Below, in pieces: positions 42,039 to 49,814 of a DNA stretch of 64,000 nt. The notes under the pieces are model-generated. The model saw only the letters and a list, made by a program, of their open reading frames with translations, searched no databases and was not told the DNA's origin. The stretch is from assembly GCA_003858485.1 (NCBI GenBank), contig RQYD01000001.1, positions 62,001 to 126,000 of the forward strand, written 5' to 3'. Made by a program: the position numbers and the translations under genes. The first letter of the stretch is position 1. The number at the start of each line of letters is the position of its first letter. This DNA is from Clostridiales bacterium COT073_COT-073. GTDB taxonomy: Bacteria > Bacillota > Clostridia > Lachnospirales > Vallitaleaceae.

Positions 42039-43880
42039 ATGAAAATTACTGTTTCACAACTGGCCAATACATTTCAAGGTCATTTTTCGGATTTTTGTCC
42101 ATTCCCGCCGGCAACGGATCGCTCTGCTTACCAGGCATTGCCGGCTGATTTACAGGCTCAGATCATTCAAGATGGCGAAGCTTATCTGAACTATGCCTAT
42201 CCTGCCCTGCCGGCCACCGATTTCATGATTTTCCGACGCACCGGCAATCGCTCCTACTTTGAGAGCAAGTATTTCCGCAAACGACATGTCCTAAGCACTC
42301 TTGTGTTAGCGGAATGTGTTGAATATCAAGGCCGTTTTTTAGATGATATCATCAACGGTATTTTTTCCATTTGCGAAGAAAGTGCTTGGCAGATCCCGGC
42401 ACATAATACTTATGTTCGTGGTATGCCACAGGCAATTTTACCGGATCATAGTGCCCCCATTTTGGATCTTTTCGCCTGCGAAACCGGCGCCCTGATGGCC
42501 TGTGTTGCTTATTTCCTGGGTGATGCCTTAGAGCGCTTCAGTCCTTTTCTGACCAAACGAATTTACCATGAGCTGGATATGCGCATTCTTCAGCCCTATT
42601 TAAATGAGCATTTTTGGTGGATGGGACGGGGAGATGAACCAATGAATAACTGGACCACCTGGTGTACCCAAAACACAGTGATCGCTGCTTTTTTAAGCCC
42701 AATTTCCGTAGAAAAAAAACAACAGATTTTAAGCAAAGCTGCCGGCAGCTGTGATTATTTTTTAAAAGATTATGGTGATGACGGTTGCTGTGATGAAGGC
42801 GCTCAATACTACCGCCGGGCCGGTTTGACTTTATTTCAAACCCTTGATATTTTTAACCAGATTACCGGTGGTCATTTTCAACCACTTTTTGAAGAAACAA
42901 AGATCAGAAATATTGCCGCTTATATTTTAAATGTACATGTGCATGACAAGTATTATTTTAATTTTGCGGATTGTTCGGCTGTTCCCGGACGTTGCGGCGT
43001 AGCTGAGTACTTATTTGGCAAAGCTACCGCTCAACCGGATTTGAGTTATTTTGCAGCCAAGGATTTTCAAGCCAGTGGCGGCCTGCTGTATAAAGATGAG
43101 ATGAGCCAAATCAATCTGTATACCCGCGCCCAAACTATTTTCCATCATTCCCGGGTGATGGCCGAAGATACATCGGCTCCAATTATTCATCAGGATATCT
43201 TTTATTCCAGTGTCGGTCTGTGGATCGCACATGGCCATGAATTTGCCCTGGCTGTAAAAGCCGGGGATAATGATGACAACCACAATCACAATGATGCCGG
43301 CAGTTTTATTTTATATAAAAACGGCAATCCGGTCTTTATTGATATTGGTGTTGAATCCTATACCCAAAAAACCTTTTCGGCTGAACGCTATGAAATTTGG
43401 ACCATGCAAAGCGGCTATCATAATCTGCCCACCATTTACGGCGCTGACCAACAAGCTGGTGCCAATTTCAGGGCAACTCAGGTAACCACTCAGCCGGATG
43501 CAAGCCATCCTCAAATCTCCATGGAATTGATCACCGCTTATCCGGATATGCCGGAAATATTTGCACATGCCGATACCCCGGATCACCTATCTTATGTCCG
43601 CAGGATTTCCCTGGATAAAGAAAAGGGAATCGTAACTTTGCTGGATAAAACCAATGCCAATGATATTGTTTTAAATTTTATTACTTATCATAAGCCAGTT
43701 TATCAAGGCGAAAATAAGCTGTTGATCGGAGATTGTCATATAGAATTTGATGGTGCTGACTACCTGAAAACAGAAACACTTCCCATTACTGATGATCGGC
43801 TTCGGGAAGCCTGGGATCATGATTTATACCGGATTCGTCTGCGAATGACTGGTCCCTCATTTACTTTAACTGCTCTGTAA
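42039..43880 (+). CDS. heparinase II/III-like polysaccharide lyase
   Basis: This 613-residue protein has an N-terminal (alpha/alpha) toroid region (FWWMGRGDEPMNNWTTWCTQ, YGDDGCCDEGAQYYRRAG) and a C-terminal beta-sandwich with the heparinase II/III block NHNHNDAGSFILYKNGNPVF and DIGVESYTQKTFSAERYEIW. The His/Tyr residues of these parts form the lyase site in the family. It would cleave uronate-containing glycosaminoglycan chains by beta-elimination. No signal peptide is visible, so it probably acts on imported oligosaccharides, in keeping with the two signal-less sulfatases nearby. AGGAGG lies eight bases before the ATG. Confidence 0.85.
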   Translation: MKITVSQLANTFQGHFSDFCPFPPATDRSAYQALPADLQAQIIQDGEAYLNYAYPALPATDFMIFRRTGNRSYFESKYFRKRHVLSTLVLAECVEYQGRFLDDIINGIFSICEESAWQIPAHNTYVRGMPQAILPDHSAPILDLFACETGALMACVAYFLGDALERFSPFLTKRIYHELDMRILQPYLNEHFWWMGRGDEPMNNWTTWCTQNTVIAAFLSPISVEKKQQILSKAAGSCDYFLKDYGDDGCCDEGAQYYRRAGLTLFQTLDIFNQITGGHFQPLFEETKIRNIAAYILNVHVHDKYYFNFADCSAVPGRCGVAEYLFGKATAQPDLSYFAAKDFQASGGLLYKDEMSQINLYTRAQTIFHHSRVMAEDTSAPIIHQDIFYSSVGLWIAHGHEFALAVKAGDNDDNHNHNDAGSFILYKNGNPVFIDIGVESYTQKTFSAERYEIWTMQSGYHNLPTIYGADQQAGANFRATQVTTQPDASHPQISMELITAYPDMPEIFAHADTPDHLSYVRRISLDKEKGIVTLLDKTNANDIVLNFITYHKPVYQGENKLLIGDCHIEFDGADYLKTETLPITDDRLREAWDHDLYRIRLRMTGPSFTLTAL

Positions 43881-43955
43881 AAACTTCACTTAAAAATATA
43901 TCATTTGGGGGATGCTTCTGCTAAAGTGTAGAATATTGTACTCCGGAAAACATTT

Positions 43956-43987
43956 TACCCCCGGTATGGTATACCAAACCGGGGGTA
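43956..43987. terminator. strong hairpin between convergent genes
   Basis: TACCCCCGGT and ACCGGGGGTA form a perfect 10-bp stem, and the loop contains the palindrome TGGTATACCA. T-runs are short on both sides, so terminator function is plausible rather than certain. It lies in the 237-base gap between the lyase and the solute-binding protein genes. Confidence 0.55.
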
Positions 43988-44117
43988 CTTTATAGTCTGA
44001 TTCTTTATTTTTCTATATACTCAGTATTGTCTTTTTTATTTTCCAATTTTTCCACCTGCCCTATTTCATTCCAGAAAGAGCAATGCGCCAGTAACAGCCG
44101 CACCGGCTGGCACTCGA

Positions 44118-45449
44118 TTATGGCTGATTTTCCACCGGTGGCGGCGCCACTAATTTAGCCTGCACTTCTTCAAAGGTAGCCACATTGCCTTTTAAAAACT
44201 CTTCCAGGACCAGATAGTACTCTGCTTCCTCGCGCAGCAACTGGGCTGATTTAGCAGGAATCTCTTTAACTGTTTGCAAATATAACTGGTTTGCCTTTTG
44301 TCCACCTAAAAAAGAATCTTCATTTTCCTGGGCAAAATTTTCCAAAACCGGTAAGAAAGCTGGCAACTCTTTGGTTTTTTCCAGCCATTTCTCAAGAAAA
44401 GCCTGGTTCTGGGTAACATAAATCAAAAAAGCCTTCGCCATTTCTGCCTGTTTGCTGTCCTGATGAATTCCCAGCCAAATTCCATCCGAAAAAGTAGCAG
44501 TCGGACAAACCGTCATTGCCCAATCTCCCCAAGTTGGATTTTGCTCGGTATTGGTATTTTCTGCATTGTCACCAGCCTTTTCCAGGACATAGCTTTTCCC
44601 CCATGAAGGTAAGACATAACCAAATATTTCAATATTTTTACCGGTGACTGCATTAGCCGCTTTGCCATACATGCCCTTAAACCAATTAGCTGACCATGTT
44701 TGCAGTCCAGCCAAACGATAATCCGTTTCCATCTGGCGCACTGCTGTTAAGAAAAATTGTTCTTCTGCCGATAAAACAGCCTTTTCCGTTTTATCACTGA
44801 TCTGATAAAAGGCTTTCATATCTTCCCGATTGGCAAAAATCTTATAACCGGCAGCCTGTAATTTAGTGGAAAAGTCAAGTACTGCCTGGATATTTGCCAC
44901 CGCCGCTGCCACCATTTCCGGCGAATCATCACCCAGAACGGTTTTAGCCACTGAGCGCCGATAGTATAGATTAACCGGGGTAACGCTCCAAGTCAAGGCC
45001 TTTAAAGCGGAAGTCTGATCCGTCGCATAAGCAATCGTATACGGTGCATAATTTTCAGCTGAAACCTCATTCAGTGATAATAGGAGATTGGCTTTCAGCC
45101 AGCTTTCCATATCTGCTGCTTCAATCGTATAAATATCAGCCGGATTAGCTGCCGCAAAAGCCGCCGGCTCATTTTGCCATTCCTTCTTGTCTTTAACTGT
45201 CAGTTCGACCTTACAGCCATAAGCTGCTTCAAAGGCTTTGGCCGCATACTCCATATCCTTGGTCAAACTTACTATTTTTAAAGTTTGGCCGGCGAATTGC
45301 TGGTCAATCATTTCATTTTTCTGAGTTTCTGCTTGCTTATCCTCATTTTTCTCCTGCTTTGTCTGATCTTTTGCCTTATCTCCACAGGCTGTCAAAAAAA
45401 ACAGGATCGCCAGAAGCAATGCCCCTATTCGTTTCATTTTCAGTTTCAT
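44118..45449 (-). CDS. orphan extracellular solute-binding lipoprotein
   Basis: This 443-residue lipoprotein has a signal ending LAILFFLTAC and a charged Lys/Glu/Gln linker, then a bacterial solute-binding domain (LKIVSLTKDMEYAAKAFEAA, AANPADIYTIEAADMESWLK). It ends in a proline-rich VAPPPVENQP. The start at 45449 is a choice between two nearby ATGs (45449 and 45437); RBS evidence is weak for both. No permease or ATPase gene is adjacent, so it is an orphan that may supply a distant importer or act as a sensor. The ligand is unknown. Confidence 0.75.
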   Translation of the reverse strand: MKLKMKRIGALLLAILFFLTACGDKAKDQTKQEKNEDKQAETQKNEMIDQQFAGQTLKIVSLTKDMEYAAKAFEAAYGCKVELTVKDKKEWQNEPAAFAAANPADIYTIEAADMESWLKANLLLSLNEVSAENYAPYTIAYATDQTSALKALTWSVTPVNLYYRRSVAKTVLGDDSPEMVAAAVANIQAVLDFSTKLQAAGYKIFANREDMKAFYQISDKTEKAVLSAEEQFFLTAVRQMETDYRLAGLQTWSANWFKGMYGKAANAVTGKNIEIFGYVLPSWGKSYVLEKAGDNAENTNTEQNPTWGDWAMTVCPTATFSDGIWLGIHQDSKQAEMAKAFLIYVTQNQAFLEKWLEKTKELPAFLPVLENFAQENEDSFLGGQKANQLYLQTVKEIPAKSAQLLREEAEYYLVLEEFLKGNVATFEEVQAKLVAPPPVENQP

Positions 45450-45646
45450 CCTTTCTTTCTCTTCTCCCAATCTTTTGATATTTTAATATTTTCTAACTTA
45501 ACTTTCCGGCAATATTTCGGACCCGATCCCATCTTGCCCAACTTCGTGTGGAAAAACATTTTCAGTCCACTCCCCTTTGCCGCCTATGTGCAAGCTGGTC
45601 TGTCATGATACAACTGAAAAGCCTTCCACACAGTCTTATAAATAAC

Positions 45647-46294
45647 TCAATCGGTAATCAATTTGCCCTCATAATAATAACCATACTGCTCGCCAATTAC
45701 CTCCAGCTCTGCCTGTGCTTCCGTCAGCTGTTTAAATTTAACCAGGAAATCCTCAGTTTCTTCCTTTTCAATAAATAATTCATAACTTACCCGCTCACCA
45801 TAATCAATTTGACCAATGGAAATCTCCTGACGATTTAATTCATAGGCGACCTTATCATTCCAGTGATACGGACAATTTAAGTCAATAACTGAAAACAACT
45901 GCCGATAAACCGGTTCATTTTCCTGTAAACTCTCCCGCACCGAATCGGAATAGGCCCGGGTCAAACCACCGGTTCCTAAAAGAGTACCTCCAAAATAACG
46001 AACAACTACTGCTGTCACATTCCACAGCTCCCTGCCTTGTAAAACACTAAGCATCGGCAAGCCTGCTGTTTTAGATGGCTCACCGTCATCATCATAGCGC
46101 TCCAGCGGTAATTTTCCGGCAATTCGAAAGGCTGAACAGTGATGAGTAGCTTCCCGATGCAATTTTTTTATTTCGGCAATATAAGCCAGTGCTTCTTCTT
46201 CGCTGGCTGTACCCTTAACATAACCAATGAATTTTGACTTTTTAACCTCAATTTCCGTTATGCTCTCCCGCGCCAAAGTATAATAATTTTGCAT
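45647..46294 (-). CDS. yigZ: YigZ/IMPACT family protein
   Basis: This 215-residue protein has the UPF0029 N-terminal domain with KKSKFIGYVKG, THHCSAFRI and the family signature DDDGEPSKTAGLPML, RYFGGTLLGTGGLTRAYSDS. A C-terminal DUF1949 domain follows. Its biochemical role is unsettled (IMPACT proteins in eukaryotes modulate GCN2). GGGGAG six bases before the ATG at 46294 sets the start; the longer frame to 46402 runs into repeats. It is usually a stand-alone gene, as here. Confidence 0.92.
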   Translation of the reverse strand: MQNYYTLARESITEIEVKKSKFIGYVKGTASEEEALAYIAEIKKLHREATHHCSAFRIAGKLPLERYDDDGEPSKTAGLPMLSVLQGRELWNVTAVVVRYFGGTLLGTGGLTRAYSDSVRESLQENEPVYRQLFSVIDLNCPYHWNDKVAYELNRQEISIGQIDYGERVSYELFIEKEETEDFLVKFKQLTEAQAELEVIGEQYGYYYEGKLITD

Positions 46295-46364
46295 TTTATT
46301 CTCCCCATTCATCATTGATACAGGTTTCCCTACTTTATCTTTTTGCCATCCGCAGCACCATAAC

Positions 46365-46654
46365 CATCCGCCAAAACCAAATCTCAGCCAGACAACATTC
46401 AATCATATGCTGTGTTTGCTCATCCTCTAGCTTGCTAACAATATCGACCACAGCATAGCCATCCGCCAAAACTTAATCTCAGCTAAACCGTATCCAATCA
46501 TATGCTGTGTTTGCTCATCCTCTAGCTTGCTAGCGATATCGACAAACGCACCATAACCATCCGCCAAAACCAAATCTCAGCCAGACAACATTCAATCATA
46601 TGCTGTGTTTGCCCATACTCTAGCTTGCTAGCGATATGGGCAAACACAGCATAT
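46365..46654. repeat. three tandem palindromic repeat units (family P)
   Basis: Units start at 46365, 46460 and 46558 (periods 95 and 98), each with CATCCGCCAAAAC, then TATGCTGTGTTTG and the core CTCTAGCTTGCTAGCGA. In the third unit the arms are a perfect 20 bp: ATATGCTGTGTTTGCCCATA (46598-46617) against 46635-46654. The first two are less perfect. A fragment of the unit precedes them at 46346. The same core with different arms occurs at 54943-55106. It fills the gap between yigZ and the PfkB-like gene. Confidence 0.85.
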
Positions 46655-46665
46655 AATTTAAAAAC

Positions 46666-47634
46666 TTAATTTCCACCTGTTGCTGAATTATGAGTAAAGC
46701 CTTTCTTTTCACTATATACTTCCTTAACTTTCACCTGGTTCATGGCCTGATCAATTTCCTTGCGTTTGATAATATCGGGAAAATTGCGGATATTAATTTG
46801 GGCAGCAATGGCACCGGCAATTTGCAAATTTTTCTCCAGTAAATAATTGCGCTGCACCCCAATTGCAATTCCACCTAAAATCGAAGACTGAATAATATCT
46901 TCTGCTTTTTCTCTGGGCGGATAAGAAACATAGGCAATTTTGGAGCGGGAAAAACCATAAATCGTTTCCGGAGTCTGCACAAAAAAATACTTAATCTTAT
47001 ATGTCAACATCCATTTCTGCAGTTTTTCCGCCTCACTCACCTTCCAAATCCCGTCAATTCCGATTCGCCGTAATGCCTCCAGGTCCGTTACCACAGCATA
47101 AGGACGGTATTTTGAAAGCAATTCAATATTATCGGCACTGGCCTGAACCACTGCCTTTTGCCCTTCCTCAATCATACTCAGAACTTCCTCGGCCTTATCA
47201 AATGCCTGGGCAGATAACAACCGACCGGCAAAAATCACTGTTTCACACTCGCGGATATGATTATGAAATTTATGCTTTAATGCTTTCAAATCTGTTTCCT
47301 CCGGTTCATAACCATTGGAAGTAAAGGTAAATTCTTTGGTTTTCGCCTGATCACTCATGATCGTCAGCATTCTGGGCTCACTGTCAATTGAAGTTAAATC
47401 CGATACAATTCGCCGTTTATCCAGGAAGTTCTTAATAAATCGCCCGCCAATTCCACCAGAAAACCCAATTACAAAAGGCTCCCCCTGTAAAATCTTAATA
47501 ATATGCGCCGAATACACACCACTGTCGCCAATGGCCAGCGTTTCTTCCAAAATTTTATTTTGGGCCTCACTTTTCCAGGCAGATACCTTAATTTGCCTGA
47601 TTAAACAGGGATTGACCAATACCGTTAATATCAA
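46666..47634 (-). CDS. PfkB-like protein, probable pseudokinase
   Basis: This 322-residue protein resembles 1-phosphofructokinase/LacC-type sugar kinases over its whole length. The start ILTVLVNPCLIRQIKV matches the family opening, and GFSGGIGGRFIKNFLDKRRI and ECETVIFAGRLLSAQAFDKA match internal blocks. The C-terminal NSVGAGDS catalytic motif, with its essential Asp, is not recognisable; the region reads YPPREKAEDIIQSSILGG. Catalysis is therefore doubtful. Start is TTG with GAGGAA upstream. It lies 32 bases after glnN and is probably co-transcribed, suggesting a regulatory or sensing role. Confidence 0.7.
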   Translation of the reverse strand: MILTVLVNPCLIRQIKVSAWKSEAQNKILEETLAIGDSGVYSAHIIKILQGEPFVIGFSGGIGGRFIKNFLDKRRIVSDLTSIDSEPRMLTIMSDQAKTKEFTFTSNGYEPEETDLKALKHKFHNHIRECETVIFAGRLLSAQAFDKAEEVLSMIEEGQKAVVQASADNIELLSKYRPYAVVTDLEALRRIGIDGIWKVSEAEKLQKWMLTYKIKYFFVQTPETIYGFSRSKIAYVSYPPREKAEDIIQSSILGGIAIGVQRNYLLEKNLQIAGAIAAQINIRNFPDIIKRKEIDQAMNQVKVKEVYSEKKGFTHNSATGGN

Positions 47635-47666
47635 AACAATTCCTCGCTTTCTCTCCTACAGACCTC

Positions 47667-49790
47667 TTATATCCGGAATAACAAATCCAAATAACTTGGA
47701 AACGGCCATGCTTTTTCTTCGACCAAATCCTCCAATTCATCACAATGTGAACGGATTTCTTCCATTTCCGGCAAAATCACATCCTTAAAATATTTGGCCC
47801 GGTCACTGGTTTCTTTAATATTATGGGCCTTGGGCAAATCTTCTTCTAATTTAGCCACCAGTTTTTGAGCTTCCCCGCTGTACCGCAAAATTTTGGTCAA
47901 CTTATTTTTTTCTTCAGACATGAAATCTTCCGGTACAAATTCTGCAAAACTCTTTAATCCATCGGCCACTGTTTTGGCATAGGCATAGCAGGCCGGAAAA
48001 ATTTCCTTTTTAGCCATATCAACCATCGTTTTTGCTTCAATATGGATGACTTTGCAGTAATCTTCCAACATGATCTCAGCTCTGGCTAATGTTTCCTTGG
48101 GTGACATCACACCATTGCGGTCAAAAACTTCAATATATTCCTCTTTATATAATTCCAGAAAAGCCTCAACTGCTGACTGCAAATTCGGAAGCCCCCGTCT
48201 TTTAGCTTCTTCTGCCCATTCTCTGGAATAACCATCGCCATCAAAAATAATTCGTTCATGATTGCGGATATTTTCGGTAATGACTGCTTTCAACTCAGTT
48301 GCTACATCTTCGGCTTTTTCCAGACGATCAGCAATTCGGCGTAAATGTTCAGCTACAATCGTATTAATAATAATATTCGGGCTGGCAATTGAAGCAGCTG
48401 ACGAGCACATCCGGAACTCAAATTTATTACCGGTAAAAGCAAAGGGTGAAGTTCGGTTACGATCAGTCACGTCCTGAAAAATGGTAGGAATACTGTCAAC
48501 ATGCAGCTCCAGCACATCTTTTTCTTTGGAAGCCCGTAAATCCCCTTCTAAAATCTGGCGGATAATGTCTGACAGTTGGTTACCTAAATAAATAGAGATA
48601 ATCGCCGGCGGTGCTTCATGTCCCCCCAGGCGTCGGTCATTGGCCGCTGATGAAGCAGAAATTCTAAGCAGTGGTGCATATTCATCAACTGCGGCAATCA
48701 CAGCTGATAAAATCAATAAAAATTTGGTATTTTGATGTGGTGTTTCTCCCGGCTCCAGTAAATTCCGCTTTTCAGTACTGATCGACCAATTATTATGCTT
48801 GCCTGATCCATTGACTCCTTCAAATGGTTTAGGATGAAGCAGACAAACCAAACCATGGTGATTGGCCACCTTAACCAGGGTATCCATCACCAGCTGATTG
48901 TGATCTGTTGCAATATTGGCAATCGAAAAGACTGGTACAATTTCATGCTGAGCCGGTGCCACTTCATTATGCTTAATCTTGGCATAAACTCCCATTTTCC
49001 ACAACTCAATGTCCAATTCTTTCATAAAGGCAGCAATACTCTCCTTAATGCTGCCATAATAATGGTCCTCCATCTCCTGACCTTTGGGCGGATTAGCTCC
49101 AAATAAGGTCCGACCTGTTAAAATTAAGTCTTTACGTTTTTGATACAGACGCTTATCGATTAAAAAATATTCCTGTTCCGCACCCACCAAAGTTGTAACC
49201 TTTTGGGTGGTGGTATCACCAATGGCCCGCAGTACCCGTAGACATTCACGACTAACTGCCTGCATGGAGCGGAGCAGAGGTGTTTTTTCATCCAGTGCTT
49301 CTCCCCAGTAGGAGCAAAAGGCGGTTGGAATATATAAGGTCTTATCCTTGATAAATGCCGGACTGGTTGCATCCCAGGCAGTATAGCCTCTGGCTTCAAA
49401 GGTTGCTCTTAAACCTCCATTCGGAAAAGAGGAAGCATCCGGCTCCCCTTTAATTAGCTGCTTGCCTGAAAATTCCATTGATACACCACCACCAATAAAA
49501 GGCTCAATAAAAGATTCATGCTTTTCAGCAGTTCGGCCAGTCATTGGCTGAAACCAATGGCAATAATGGGTAGCTCCTTTTTCAATCGCCCAATCCTTAA
49601 TGGCACTGGCCACCATATTGGCTACACTTGGATCAAGATCTTCACCGTTATCGATCATTTTCTTGACTTTCTTATAAATATCCTTGGGTAGACGTCTGCG
49701 CATCGTTAAATCATCAAATACATTTTGCCCGAAGAACGTTGTAACTTCTGCCTCTCTTTTGTTTTCATGAAGATATTCGGAATTATTCAT
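47667..49790 (-). CDS. glnN: glutamine synthetase type III
   Basis: This 707-residue GSIII protein makes glutamine from glutamate, ammonia and ATP. Typical GSIII blocks include [68 protein letters not shown] and [10 protein letters not shown], with the C-terminal [14 protein letters not shown] ending. It is much longer than GSI or GSII and forms dodecamers. It follows PBP1A by 24 bases and precedes the PfkB-like gene by 32. AAAGGAAAGCG precedes the ATG. Confidence 0.95.
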   Translation of the reverse strand: MNNSEYLHENKREAEVTTFFGQNVFDDLTMRRRLPKDIYKKVKKMIDNGEDLDPSVANMVASAIKDWAIEKGATHYCHWFQPMTGRTAEKHESFIEPFIGGGVSMEFSGKQLIKGEPDASSFPNGGLRATFEARGYTAWDATSPAFIKDKTLYIPTAFCSYWGEALDEKTPLLRSMQAVSRECLRVLRAIGDTTTQKVTTLVGAEQEYFLIDKRLYQKRKDLILTGRTLFGANPPKGQEMEDHYYGSIKESIAAFMKELDIELWKMGVYAKIKHNEVAPAQHEIVPVFSIANIATDHNQLVMDTLVKVANHHGLVCLLHPKPFEGVNGSGKHNNWSISTEKRNLLEPGETPHQNTKFLLILSAVIAAVDEYAPLLRISASSAANDRRLGGHEAPPAIISIYLGNQLSDIIRQILEGDLRASKEKDVLELHVDSIPTIFQDVTDRNRTSPFAFTGNKFEFRMCSSAASIASPNIIINTIVAEHLRRIADRLEKAEDVATELKAVITENIRNHERIIFDGDGYSREWAEEAKRRGLPNLQSAVEAFLELYKEEYIEVFDRNGVMSPKETLARAEIMLEDYCKVIHIEAKTMVDMAKKEIFPACYAYAKTVADGLKSFAEFVPEDFMSEEKNKLTKILRYSGEAQKLVAKLEEDLPKAHNIKETSDRAKYFKDVILPEMEEIRSHCDELEDLVEEKAWPFPSYLDLLFRI

Positions 49791-49814
49791 CGCTTTCCTT
49801 TCTTTTCCCTGATT

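Noticed and set aside
44118-45449. Start of a third complete ABC sugar operon
   Set aside because: Neighbours are the convergent lyase and yigZ; no permease or ATPase genes are present.
46365-46654. CRISPR array
   Set aside because: Units of 95-98 bases are near-identical over most of their length, with no short repeat/unique spacer alternation and no cas genes.
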